Notes under the pieces: model-generated
Database searches by the model: none
The model's input: only the letters and a program-made list of their open reading frames with translations
Told to the model about the DNA's origin: nothing
Shown here: one piece after another, positions 14,387-23,597 of the stretch
Position numbering within the stretch: the stretch's first letter is position 1
How the letters are laid out: the number at the start of each line of letters is the position of its first letter
Program-made: the position numbers and the translations under genes
Assembly (NCBI GenBank): GCA_913009755.1
Contig: CAJVWU010000034.1
Span: 1 to 40,558, forward strand
DNA length: 40,558 bases
Origin: an uncultured Bacteroidia bacterium
Lineage (GTDB): Bacteria; Bacteroidota; Bacteroidia; Bacteroidales; F082
Direction of reading: 5' to 3'

Positions 14387-17293
14387 ATGATCGCAAATAA
14401 TTTCATGTACCGCCATAACGGCCCCCGCAAAACGGAGGTGGAAGAAATGCTGAAAAGCATGGGCCTTGATTCGCTTGACCGGTTGATTGACCTGACAATT
14501 CCAAAAGGCATCCGCTTACAAACCCCTCTGAACCTTCCGGACGGACTCCCGGAATATGAATACCTGAACCTGATCAGAAATATCGGGAAGAAGAACAAAG
14601 TTTTTAAAACCTTCATCGGTTTGGGCTATTACAATACCATCGTGCCGCCTGTCATCTTGCGCAATGTATTTGAAAACCCGGGCTGGTACACTTCTTACAC
14701 CCCCTATCAGGCCGAGATTTCACAGGGACGCCTTGAAGCCCTGTTGAATTTCCAGACTATGGTTTCCGACCTGGCCGGTTTGCCACTGGCCAATTCTTCC
14801 CTGCTTGACGAAGGCACAGCGGCAGCCGAAGCCATGCTCATGTTTTATCATGCCCGGCCCAGGGCACGGGTGAAAGCCGGAGCCAATGTCTTTCTAATTT
14901 CCCGGGATCTGTTTCCACAGACCATTGAAGTATTGAAGACGAGAGCAAAATCTTACCGTATTGAGCTGGTCATTACCGATGCCAGATCATTTGAATTGGA
15001 TGATCATGTATTCGGCTGTATGGTCCAATATCCTGACCAAAAAGGGGAGATTGTTGATTATACCGGTCTGGCAGCCCAAACGGCTGAAAGGAATATCCCG
15101 CTGGCAGTTGCTTCCGACCTGATGGCCCTCACCCTGTTAAAACCACCCGGCGAATGGGGGGCACAGGTTGTTTTTGGAAATTCGCAGCGCTTAGGCGTTC
15201 CCCTGGGCTACGGTGGCCCGCATGCTGCTTTTTTTGCCACTTCGGAAGACTACAAAAGGTATATCCCCGGAAGGATCATCGGCATCTCAAAAGATGCGCT
15301 GGGCAACGAGGCCCTGAGGATGGCCCTGCAGACCCGTGAACAGCACATCAAGCGCGAAAGGGCAACATCCAACATCTGTACGGCACAGGCCCTGCTGGCT
15401 ATCATGGCCGGATTCTACGGCGTTTATCATGGCAAAGAGGGCCTTATAAATATTGCATCAGATATTCATTCGCTGACTGTTGACTTGTCAGTGGCTGTAG
15501 AAAAACTGGGATTCAAACAGGAAAATGAATCCTTTTTTGATACACTGTATTTCCGGCTACCGGACATTGTAAAAATTGAAGAAATTAAAAAAGTTGCCCT
15601 GAATCAGGAAGTCAACTTCAGGTATTTTGACGACAATCAACACATCGGCATCAGCCTGGACGAAACGACTTCGAAAGAAGATGTGGCGCTCGTTGCAGCC
15701 ATTTTGGGAAAAGCTGCCGGGAAGCAAAAATTTGTACTGGTTTTTGCCGGCCCGGAAGAAAATGCAAAACAAAATATTCCTGAAAATCTGATCCGTACAA
15801 CCGGTTTCCTTAATCATGCTGTTTTCAACAACTACCGTTCGGAAACCGAAATGATGCGGTATCTGAAAAAACTGGAAAACAAAGACATCGCCCTCAACCG
15901 CTCGATGATCCCGTTGGGCAGTTGCACCATGAAACTGAATGCCGTTTCTGAAATGATGCCGGTGAGCTGGCCCGAATTTACCGACATCCATCCTTTTGTT
16001 CCGGCTGATCAGGCCACAGGATATGCAACAATAATTGAAGAAATGGAAAATATCCTGTGCGGGATCACGGGATATGCAGCCATCTCTTTCCAGCCCAACT
16101 CGGGCGCTGCCGGTGAATATGCAGGGTTGATGGTCATCAGGGCCTATCAGGAAAGCATGGGCGAAGGCCATCGCAACATCTGTCTGATCCCTGCCTCGGC
16201 CCATGGGACAAACCCGGCAAGCTCGGTAATGGCAGGGATGAAAGTTGTGGTGGTGAAAACAACGGAAAACGGTGATATAGCTATTGATGACTTAAGACAA
16301 AAGGCCGAAGAGCATAAAGATAACCTGTCAGCCATCATGGTCACCTATCCCTCCACACATGGCGTTTTTGAAGAAGGGATCAAAGAGATTGTTGATATCA
16401 TCCATGAAAACGGTGGCCAGGTTTACATGGACGGGGCCAACATGAATGCACAGGTAGGACTGACAAGCCCCGGATTTATCGGCTGTGATGTAAGCCACCT
16501 TAATCTTCATAAAACTTTTGGCATCCCCCACGGTGGCGGTGGCCCCGGAGTAGGGCCTATCGGCGTTGCGGAACACCTGAAGGATTTTCTCCCCAAACAT
16601 ATCTTTTCCCAGACGGGAGGGAAAAACGGGATTACCGCCGTGGCTTCGGCACCTTTTGGCAGCGCACTGATCCTGATCATCTCTTACGGCTACCTGAAAA
16701 TGCTGGGGGGGAAAGGATTGACCGAAGCCACAAAAATTGCCATCTTAAATGCCAATTATCTTTTGCGCCGACTGAAAGATCATTATCCCATTCTTTATAC
16801 CGGCAAAAACGGTTTTGTGGGACATGAGATGATCCTGGATTGTAACCGGTTCAGCAAAACGGCTGATATTGCCGTGATTGATATTGCCAAACGATTGATG
16901 GATTACGGTTTTCATGCCCCCACAGTAGCCTTCCCCGTGCATGGCACCCTGATGCTTGAACCTACCGAAAGCGAATCGCTCAACGAGTTGAATTATTTTG
17001 TGGAAGCCATGATCCGGATAAGGGAAGAAATCCGTGAAGTGGAAGAAGGCAAAGCCGGACGGAAGAACAATGTGGTGACAAATGCCCCGCATACTGCCGA
17101 AATGCTGATTTCCGATCATTACCGGTTCCCTTACCCTCGTGAGAAAGCTGCTTTTCCGCTTGCATGGGTACGGACAAATAAATATTTTCCGCCGGTAGCC
17201 AAAATTGATGATGCTTTTGGCGACCGCAACCTCTGCGCCTGCCTGCCGGTTGAGGAATATGATGAGCCGGCGGTACAGGTCAAAGCGGTTTAA
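14387..17293 (+). CDS. gcvP: Glycine dehydrogenase (decarboxylating), P-protein
   Basis: P-protein of the glycine cleavage system decarboxylates glycine with PLP and passes the aminomethyl group to lipoylated GcvH. The 968-residue chain is the fused, homodimeric form with both halves in one polypeptide. The N-terminal half has the GYYNTIVPPVILRNVFENPG and YTPYQAEISQGRLEALLNFQ regions. The C-terminal half has LGSCTMKLNA, a glycine-rich QPNSGAAGEYAGL, and the PLP lysine in LNLHKTFGIPHGGGGPG (K709). Length is normal for the family. It stands alone; gcvT and gcvH are not in the window. The start at 14387 fits the family N-terminus (F..RHNGP). Confidence 0.97.
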   Translation: MIANNFMYRHNGPRKTEVEEMLKSMGLDSLDRLIDLTIPKGIRLQTPLNLPDGLPEYEYLNLIRNIGKKNKVFKTFIGLGYYNTIVPPVILRNVFENPGWYTSYTPYQAEISQGRLEALLNFQTMVSDLAGLPLANSSLLDEGTAAAEAMLMFYHARPRARVKAGANVFLISRDLFPQTIEVLKTRAKSYRIELVITDARSFELDDHVFGCMVQYPDQKGEIVDYTGLAAQTAERNIPLAVASDLMALTLLKPPGEWGAQVVFGNSQRLGVPLGYGGPHAAFFATSEDYKRYIPGRIIGISKDALGNEALRMALQTREQHIKRERATSNICTAQALLAIMAGFYGVYHGKEGLINIASDIHSLTVDLSVAVEKLGFKQENESFFDTLYFRLPDIVKIEEIKKVALNQEVNFRYFDDNQHIGISLDETTSKEDVALVAAILGKAAGKQKFVLVFAGPEENAKQNIPENLIRTTGFLNHAVFNNYRSETEMMRYLKKLENKDIALNRSMIPLGSCTMKLNAVSEMMPVSWPEFTDIHPFVPADQATGYATIIEEMENILCGITGYAAISFQPNSGAAGEYAGLMVIRAYQESMGEGHRNICLIPASAHGTNPASSVMAGMKVVVVKTTENGDIAIDDLRQKAEEHKDNLSAIMVTYPSTHGVFEEGIKEIVDIIHENGGQVYMDGANMNAQVGLTSPGFIGCDVSHLNLHKTFGIPHGGGGPGVGPIGVAEHLKDFLPKHIFSQTGGKNGITAVASAPFGSALILIISYGYLKMLGGKGLTEATKIAILNANYLLRRLKDHYPILYTGKNGFVGHEMILDCNRFSKTADIAVIDIAKRLMDYGFHAPTVAFPVHGTLMLEPTESESLNELNYFVEAMIRIREEIREVEEGKAGRKNNVVTNAPHTAEMLISDHYRFPYPREKAAFPLAWVRTNKYFPPVAKIDDAFGDRNLCACLPVEEYDEPAVQVKAV

Positions 17294-17309
17294 CCTGGTT
17301 AATCAGGTT
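17292..17309. terminator. Short hairpin between convergent gcvP and MEMO-family genes
   Basis: AACCTG and CAGGTT pair around GTTAAT, overlapping the gcvP stop codon. A TTTTT run begins about ten bases later on the plus strand. The stem is short, so this is only a weak terminator candidate. Confidence 0.3.
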
Positions 17310-17366
17310 AAACAGACACTTTTTACAGGTTTTTATAATTTGTATAAAAATTAAAAACAATAAAGG

Positions 17367-18146
17367 TCAAAACCAGAAGCTGGCATAGCCCACAACATTT
17401 CCGGTATCTCCCGATGTGTCTGCCGAGGTGGAATAATCAATCAGTTGCGGGTGCAGGCCACGTAACCGGCAATACTCAAAAGCCACCTTCAGCGGGTTTG
17501 AACCACAGGCCGTTACATGATCAACAGACAGATTTTCGATGTCACGGATTGTATCAGCATCAATCCGCTTGGCTTCTTCCAGGTCATTGAAATGACTTAA
17601 ATCGGTGCTGATGATGATAAAATAACCGTGTTCGGCGAGATGCTTTGCGCAATCAGTGGCCTGCATGGTATTGATCTGACCGGTAAGCAAGGGTAAAAGC
17701 AATGATTCGGGGGAATAATATTTAATGAACGGCGCCTGAACTTCAAGGGAATGTTCAGGGGCATGGTACGTTGAATAATCCTCGAAGAAATTGTCTTTGA
17801 ACAATCGAATAAGGCCCAAGGGTGTTTTCCAGTAACTGTGCCCGTCGGAAAAAATCCGGTTGATGGGAAAATGGTGTGAAGGACCCAACAAGGTGATCTT
17901 TTTCGGCGGGTTGTATCTAAGTAACTGATAAGCCAAAATTGCTGTTTTTCCCGAAAAAACCCATCCGGCATGGGGTACAATTATTCCCGATACTTTTTGT
18001 TTTCCCACTGACTTCAATAATCGTTTTATCTTTTCTTCCTGTATTGATTCGGTCCGCTTGATGAAATCAATGGCATCATCCATCCCGTCAGGGTAAAATG
18101 CGCCGGCAACAGCCTGTTGCCTGACTATCTTTTCCGGTGTTTTCAT
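17367..18146 (-). CDS. MEMO family protein (AmmeMemoRadiSam system protein B)
   Basis: The 259-residue protein matches MEMO throughout: AVAGAFYP near the N-terminus, IIVPHAGWVFSGKTA, LLGPSHHFP, EHSLEVQAPFI, STDLSHF, and a Cys in TACGSNP. The His in PHAG, GPSHH and DLSHF line up with the Fe/Cu-binding set seen in MEMO1 and its relatives to extradiol dioxygenases. In many bacteria and archaea the gene sits with an AMMECR1 and a radical-SAM gene; neither is adjacent here. The reaction is unknown. It is convergent with gcvP and divergent from dnaX. Confidence 0.92.
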   Translation of the reverse strand: MKTPEKIVRQQAVAGAFYPDGMDDAIDFIKRTESIQEEKIKRLLKSVGKQKVSGIIVPHAGWVFSGKTAILAYQLLRYNPPKKITLLGPSHHFPINRIFSDGHSYWKTPLGLIRLFKDNFFEDYSTYHAPEHSLEVQAPFIKYYSPESLLLPLLTGQINTMQATDCAKHLAEHGYFIIISTDLSHFNDLEEAKRIDADTIRDIENLSVDHVTACGSNPLKVAFEYCRLRGLHPQLIDYSTSADTSGDTGNVVGYASFWF

Positions 18147-18278
18147 GATGAAATGCCTCCTTTATTACTTAAATTCAATTACTATAAAAGTAAACAATTT
18201 GTCAGCAAAAGTCAAGGATTGCGATAAGTTTTAAAGACCATGAACAGAAAAATTGAACAGCATGTTTTTTTATCCGCT

Positions 18279-18301
18279 CTTCCGGATTTGCAATCCGGAA
18301 G
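18279..18301. repeat. Perfect 10-bp-stem palindrome upstream of dnaX
   Basis: CTTCCGGATT and AATCCGGAAG are exact complements with a three-base loop TGC. It lies in the divergent region between the MEMO-family gene and dnaX. No T-run follows in either direction. It resembles dispersed Bacteroidota intergenic repeat DNA more than an operator. Confidence 0.55.
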
Positions 18302-18379
18302 CAAATCCCAACCCCGTTGTTAGTGTCCCCACCAACAACTTCCAATAAATCCCGTGTCTGTCATCTGCCGGAATTGTTG

Positions 18380-18387
18380 TATTTTTG
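18380..18387 (+). promoter_or_regulatory. Possible -7 element for dnaX
   Basis: TATTTTTG is a perfect TAnnTTTG octamer 25 bases before the dnaX ATG. No -33 TTTG was found at the right distance. Confidence 0.35.
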
Positions 18388-18412
18388 TCTTCCTGTTTTT
18401 TACCCGTAACAC

Positions 18413-20128
18413 ATGGAAAACTTTATCGTATCGGCACGCAAATACAGACCAGCCACTTTTAAACAGGTTGTCGGGCAGGAATCCATCATTTCCACTTTGC
18501 AGAATGCCATCAAAAACAACCAGGTAGCCCAGGCCTTTCTGTTTACCGGGCCGCGTGGTGTGGGCAAAACAACCACCGCCCGCATCCTGGCCAAAACCAT
18601 CAATTGCGAGAACCTGACCGACACGCTGGAGCCTTGCAACCATTGCGAATCATGTACCGCTTTCAACAATAACGCATCATTTAACATACACGAACTGGAC
18701 GCCGCATCCAACAATTCGGTTGAAGACATCCGCTCACTGGTTGACCAGGTGCGGATACCACCGCAGGTCGGCAAATACAAAGTTTACATTATTGATGAGG
18801 TACACATGCTGTCGCAGGCTGCTTTTAATGCTTTCCTGAAAACACTTGAGGAGCCGCCGGCGTATGCCAAATTTATTCTGGCGACCACCGAAAAGCACAA
18901 AATACTTCCCACCATTCTTTCCCGTTGTCAGATTTTTGACTTTAAAAGGATCAGCGTGGAAGACATTGCCGGATATCTTAACTATGTTGCCGGCAACGAA
19001 GGCATTGAAGCCGAAGAAGAAGCGCTGCACGTGATTGCTCAAAAATCGGATGGCGCCCTGCGCGATGCCTTGTCCACTTTCGATCAAATCGTGAGCTACA
19101 GCGGTAAAAAGCTGACCTATAAAAATGTGATCGAAAACCTGAACATCCTTGATTATGATTACTATTTCAGAGTTACCGATGCCCTGCTTGCCGGGGACAT
19201 TTCACAACTGTTGCTTATTTTTAACCAAATCATTGAGAATGGTTTTGACGGGCAACACTTCATCACCGGCCTGAATGAACACTTTCGTAACCTGCTGGTG
19301 ATTAAAGACCCCGGCACGCTGGAACTGCTGTTGGCAAGCCCTTCGCTGAAAGAACGTTATAAAATTCAGGCGGCATCCGGTTCTGCCGGGCTGCTGATGG
19401 AAGCCATGAACATCTGTAACAAATATGATCTGGACTACAAAATCAGCAACAACAAACGGCTACACATCGAAATTGCCCTGATGCAGCTAAGCCGGCTGGT
19501 CAGCACTTTTGGTGACGAACCGGTTAAAAAAACCATTCCCAACCTTCAACCGGCAATGGCAAAAGAAAAGCCGGTCCAATATCCTGAAAAAAAGACCGAA
19601 CCGAAAACCGAAACCAAACCTACTCCGGCTTCTGTAAAAAAGCCGGTTGAAAAAACCGGGGAGGGTAACGGCCGGAAAATTAAAAACATCTCCATCAGGG
19701 ACAGCCTTGAAGCCCTGAAACGCAAAGATGAAACGAAAACCACTGAAGATGAAGAAATAATAAAAACTGAATTTGACCAGCAAAAACTTCTTGAAACCTG
19801 GCGAAGTTTTGTTGAATCCTACAAAGCCAGATCACCCAGTTTTGCCAATGCCATTGGTAAATACGATCCGGTGCTGAAAGACGGCTTCATCATCGAATAC
19901 AAAGTGGACAACACCCTCATTGCCCAGGATGTCCTCAACGTAACCGCCCTGCTCGAATTCCTGAAACAAGAGTTAGGGAACAACCAGATCAGGCTGAAAC
20001 ATATACTCCCGAAAAAAACCGATAAAAAAGTGGCTTATACCGACAGGGAACGTTTTGAAGAAATGGCCAAAAAATACCCGGGCCTTATCAAACTGAAAGA
20101 CCAGCTAAACCTGGAGTTGGATTTTTAG
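18413..20128 (+). CDS. dnaX: DNA polymerase III subunits gamma and tau
   Basis: DnaX is the clamp-loader ATPase of the replisome. The 571-residue product opens YRPATFKQVVGQESII, then has Walker A GPRGVGKTTTARI (about residues 44-56), a zinc-binding cluster of four Cys around CNHCESC (about 73-82), Walker B IIDEVHML and sensor 1 FILATTEKHKILPTI with SRC arginine finger. Domain III ends near 370, followed by a Pro/Lys/Glu-rich linker and a tau-specific C-terminal domain. Inside the linker an in-phase A AAA AAG with a hairpin could give a shorter gamma form (separate entry). It is monocistronic with a T9SS protein gene 119 bases downstream. Confidence 0.96.
   Translation: MENFIVSARKYRPATFKQVVGQESIISTLQNAIKNNQVAQAFLFTGPRGVGKTTTARILAKTINCENLTDTLEPCNHCESCTAFNNNASFNIHELDAASNNSVEDIRSLVDQVRIPPQVGKYKVYIIDEVHMLSQAAFNAFLKTLEEPPAYAKFILATTEKHKILPTILSRCQIFDFKRISVEDIAGYLNYVAGNEGIEAEEEALHVIAQKSDGALRDALSTFDQIVSYSGKKLTYKNVIENLNILDYDYYFRVTDALLAGDISQLLLIFNQIIENGFDGQHFITGLNEHFRNLLVIKDPGTLELLLASPSLKERYKIQAASGSAGLLMEAMNICNKYDLDYKISNNKRLHIEIALMQLSRLVSTFGDEPVKKTIPNLQPAMAKEKPVQYPEKKTEPKTETKPTPASVKKPVEKTGEGNGRKIKNISIRDSLEALKRKDETKTTEDEEIIKTEFDQQKLLETWRSFVESYKARSPSFANAIGKYDPVLKDGFIIEYKVDNTLIAQDVLNVTALLEFLKQELGNNQIRLKHILPKKTDKKVAYTDRERFEEMAKKYPGLIKLKDQLNLELDF
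19636..19659 (+). promoter_or_regulatory. Candidate programmed -1 frameshift signal in dnaX
   Basis: A AAA AAG occupies 19636-19642 in the correct phase (gtA AAA AAG; codons 408-410). CCGGTT (19643-19648) pairs with AACCGG (19654-19659) around a five-base loop directly after it. After a -1 slip the next codons are GCC GGT TGA, so a gamma-like protein of 412 residues would end at once, as in E. coli dnaX. Against it: the hairpin follows with no spacer, and I see no Shine-Dalgarno-like stimulator upstream. Confidence 0.5.
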
Positions 20129-20247
20129 GGGAGTTTGAGAAGCGGTTGAAACGGTGAAGTGTCTGTAGCGAAGGCTTATTTGAATACGTCATTCCGGCCC
20201 TGACAGGCAAGCGGATACTTAACCGGAAGATGAACCAAAAAAAATAA

Positions 20248-22281
20248 ATGGCAAAACAAATGAATAAACAAAAGTATCTCTTTCAATTTTTAACGATGGC
20301 TCTGATCTTTCTTACTTCTCAGTCATTTTCCCAGATAATGAAGGACAACTTGTATCAAGAAGATATCAAAATGGCCAATGAAATCCTGCAGCAGCAATTT
20401 ATAAATGAAGCGATGATAAAAGGTGACAGCCACATTGTCCCGGCAACCAATGATTTAACCAGGCTGCACCGCACCTTGACCCATATTCTGGAAATAAAGC
20501 AAAAGCTGTCAAAATTACCATCCTATACCAGGTCATCCGACACGGTTTCCCTCGGCGACACGCTGGTGATTGGCTTTACGCCCGGCGATGAACTGATTAT
20601 TGATAAAACATGGTTCCATCCAGGACCCATTATTGTTTTAGGAGATGGTGTGCTAAAGTTCCAAAACGCCCATGCTACCATTTTGGGTGATCTGTTTACC
20701 GTTGAAAATGCACAGGTTATTGCTGATTCTTCCTATCTCTATTTCCCGCAGGAATATTTTTATCAGCGAAATATTTTCCTGACCGGAAACTCCTCAATGA
20801 AAGTTCATCATTCAACACTCGACTTCGGCGGGATGGTCCACAGCCTCGCTACAACTGATTCCGCATCCCTCGAATTGATCAATGTAAAAAAACCTGATTT
20901 TTCTACTGTGGGAATGTATGGTAAATCGTCTATTACCATTGATTCCATTGACATGGCCGGAGAATTTATCATTGACGAAAACGTTAGTCTGGACATTAGT
21001 CACGCTTCCACTGTTTTGTTGTGGCATTCTTTTGATGAGGATGCGAAAATTGATATTTCATTCCCGGACGGTGATCAGGTGAACCATTATGTTTTTAACA
21101 GTTCAACATCCGGAGTAACGGGTGTAAATTACAGTATTTCAATCAACAACTGTAAACATGTATTGTGGGGCATGATGCCGTACAACGGATCGGAGGTTAC
21201 CATCTCCAATTCACGTATTCGCTCGATCGGGATGCAATTCAGGGGTGGCGATTCGATTAGCGTGAGCGGACTGGTGAACAATAACCATTATGAAAATTAT
21301 ACGGCACCACTCAATGACAGGTATTTTCACCTGAACAATTGTGATGTGAAAACATGGAGCCTTTACACGTTTGATACCGTATTTGTGGATGTAAAAGGTT
21401 GTATTCTCGGAGAAATCGGTGTGATGCAAAATTCGGAGGTCAACGTGTTCAACACTTACATCGACGGCAGCGGCGGTTATTTCTTTGCTTCTGACACCAC
21501 TTTTTCCGTTATCGGGTTTTCCTCACTGACTTCTTCTTTACGTAGCCGCGATTACAGCATTGTGATCTTTGCCTATTCAACCATGATGAACGGGCTGGTG
21601 CAGGCGTTGGACCATTCTATCCTGATGCTGATCCAGTCATCAACAACTCTCAACCCGGTTTACGATCCGGGTGCCGTGGTATGGGTGGCCAACATCAATT
21701 CACCCTCGGGTTTTGCCAATTCGGAAGTAAAGATCAAAGGCTCTGCATGGATTGACAAAGGGGCCGAAAGCGATCTGATGGATTTTGGACACTACGCAAT
21801 GTATTACCAGAAAGCCAGTGATACAACCACATGGTATCCCATTGGCGGGCAACAGGAAACCGAGATAAAGGATGGTGTATTGGTAACATGGGATACAGAT
21901 GGTATTGAGCCGGGCGCTTATTTTCTGCGTCTTGACCTGACAGACGACTGGGGGAATGTTGTAACTGCGGTGCAGACTTTTACTTTGCTACCTGGAGTTT
22001 TGGGGACGGATGATGAACCGGATCAGAAAAGAATGCCAAAAGTCTTTCCAAATCCTTTCACGAATATGATCAGCATAAAGGTTACCGGCCAGAATAAGGA
22101 GCAGATCAGTTTCTCTGTTTATGACAGTAGGGGTCAGGTCGTTTTCTCCACGACAAAAACTCAAACCACATCAGGAGAAACAGGTTTCAGCATTGACGGT
22201 AGTAATTTTTCTCCGGGGGTTTATTATTACCGCCTTGAAAGAGGGGATGAAATGTTTACAGGGAAACTGGTGAAATTCTGA
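20248..22281 (+). CDS. Secreted protein with type IX secretion sorting domain
   Basis: The 677-residue protein has a signal peptide (hydrophobic FLTMALIFLTSQSFSQ near residues 14-29; M5 at 20260 is an alternative start). The central ~150-480 region repeats short beta-strand motifs of the kind found in right-handed beta-helix proteins (patterns such as NSRIRSIGMQF, NNCDVKTWSL, GCILGEIGVM). The last ~75 residues are a T9SS type A sorting domain: PKVFPNPFTNMISIKV, FSVYDSRGQVVFS, then GVYYYRLERGDEMFTGKLVKF. It would be exported by Sec and then across the outer membrane by T9SS and anchored or released. No enzymatic motif was recognised, so the function is unknown. The domain ties this part of the contig to Bacteroidota. 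Confidence 0.88.
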   Translation: MAKQMNKQKYLFQFLTMALIFLTSQSFSQIMKDNLYQEDIKMANEILQQQFINEAMIKGDSHIVPATNDLTRLHRTLTHILEIKQKLSKLPSYTRSSDTVSLGDTLVIGFTPGDELIIDKTWFHPGPIIVLGDGVLKFQNAHATILGDLFTVENAQVIADSSYLYFPQEYFYQRNIFLTGNSSMKVHHSTLDFGGMVHSLATTDSASLELINVKKPDFSTVGMYGKSSITIDSIDMAGEFIIDENVSLDISHASTVLLWHSFDEDAKIDISFPDGDQVNHYVFNSSTSGVTGVNYSISINNCKHVLWGMMPYNGSEVTISNSRIRSIGMQFRGGDSISVSGLVNNNHYENYTAPLNDRYFHLNNCDVKTWSLYTFDTVFVDVKGCILGEIGVMQNSEVNVFNTYIDGSGGYFFASDTTFSVIGFSSLTSSLRSRDYSIVIFAYSTMMNGLVQALDHSILMLIQSSTTLNPVYDPGAVVWVANINSPSGFANSEVKIKGSAWIDKGAESDLMDFGHYAMYYQKASDTTTWYPIGGQQETEIKDGVLVTWDTDGIEPGAYFLRLDLTDDWGNVVTAVQTFTLLPGVLGTDDEPDQKRMPKVFPNPFTNMISIKVTGQNKEQISFSVYDSRGQVVFSTTKTQTTSGETGFSIDGSNFSPGVYYYRLERGDEMFTGKLVKF

Positions 22282-22374
22282 TAATTTTTCGTTTCTTCAA
22301 AGTCTTTTCAATTCGGCTTATTTTTTTCGGGACCTGCTAAAAAAGGTTCTTTCTGAACGTACCGGAATGATATG

Positions 22375-23439
22375 TCAGGAAAAATAGTACAATCCTATTC
22401 CGATAAAAAATGCCAGGTATCCGAGGACGAGAAATTTTGTTGTAAAAGAAACGACGTTGTTTGTTTTGTTGTGGTTAATGTACAGCTTGTAAGCAATCAG
22501 ATTGGCAAAGGAGCCGATCAGACTGCCAAAGCCGCCCACATTGGTTCCCCAAAGCAGAGCCTTCCACTGTACTGTAAGCTTGGCAAACAGCAAAGCTGCC
22601 GGCACGTTGCTCATCACCTGACTTGAGGCCACGGAAAACAAAAAAATATGACCCGGATGTTCGAACTGTGTCCCCAGCAAAGTTTTCAGGTTTTCAGCCA
22701 CACCGAAAAAGAAAAAGAAACTCAAAAGCAACGAATAGTCCACTTTCAGGCTTTTCCGGTCAAAGATCAGGACATAAACAAAAACAATTACAACGGTATA
22801 AACCGGTAAAACCCGGAGGACAACCAGCAAAACCAGCAAAAGTGAAATACCATAAATCCATGCGGAACGATCAATCTTTTCCGTTGCGTGTGCTGTTTCA
22901 GAAAGTCGTTTTGTCTTAATGAACAGCGAGGAAAGAATGAGCAGCACCGAAAAAGCAATCGTAAAGGGAGCAATGGTTGAAATGAATTCCCCAGCCGTAA
23001 GGTTGTAATACCAGTAAATAAACAGGTTTTGCGGATTGCCGAAAGGGGTCAATGCTGATCCCGTATTGGCAGCCAGCGCTTCGAGGATAACCAGGATGTC
23101 TTTGTGTTTTACATTGAGCATCAGGGTCAACGGCACGAGGACAATCAGAGCCGCATCGTTGGTGATGAGCATGGATAATAACAGGGTGGCCACTACCAGC
23201 TTCAGGGAAACGGCTTTCCCTTTTTCGATGCTCCGTGATAACCGTGTGATCAGACCGCTGCGCTCCAGCCCTTTGACAACAACAAACAAAGAGAAAAGGA
23301 TGAACAAAACTTCGTATTCCTGTGTCGAGTAAGAGGGTAATTGTTTGAGCCAGCCAGACGTGAGCACAAAACCTGTGGCAGCGGCCAACAGCAGCCACTC
23401 TTTCAGGATAAAATCAGTCCATGTGTGTTTTGTCTTCAC
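22375..23439 (-). CDS. Ion-transporter superfamily permease (SLC13/ArsB/NhaD-like)
   Basis: The 354-residue protein is nearly all membrane helix (about ten). ITNDAALIVLVPLT and TPFGNPQNLFIYW in the first half, and SNVPAALLFA and GTNVGGFGSLIGSFANLIA in the second, are the paired hairpin motifs of the ion transporter superfamily (ArsB, NhaD, SLC13, CitMHS). It would move an anion or exchange Na+/H+ across the inner membrane; the substrate cannot be called. It starts with GTG (23437-23439). It is shorter than many ArsB/NhaD proteins, about one repeat pair. It converges on the T9SS gene. Confidence 0.82.
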   Translation of the reverse strand: MKTKHTWTDFILKEWLLLAAATGFVLTSGWLKQLPSYSTQEYEVLFILFSLFVVVKGLERSGLITRLSRSIEKGKAVSLKLVVATLLLSMLITNDAALIVLVPLTLMLNVKHKDILVILEALAANTGSALTPFGNPQNLFIYWYYNLTAGEFISTIAPFTIAFSVLLILSSLFIKTKRLSETAHATEKIDRSAWIYGISLLLVLLVVLRVLPVYTVVIVFVYVLIFDRKSLKVDYSLLLSFFFFFGVAENLKTLLGTQFEHPGHIFLFSVASSQVMSNVPAALLFAKLTVQWKALLWGTNVGGFGSLIGSFANLIAYKLYINHNKTNNVVSFTTKFLVLGYLAFFIGIGLYYFS

Positions 23440-23597
23440 GGAGATATGAACTTAAATCTTTTGCAAAGTAAAGATAAAAGGGGCAGGGTTTTATTTTTGA
23501 TATATATCCATCATATAAATCATTATTGAAAGAAAACATCTACATTTCGTTCCGATGGAACTCTTTTGAATATCTTTTAATATCCTGTCCTTTGCAG

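Noticed and set aside
15557-16204. 215-codon open frame antisense to gcvP
   Set aside because: It overlaps conserved coding sequence of gcvP on the other strand and shows no family pattern; several such shadow frames occur in gcvP, thyA and hppA.
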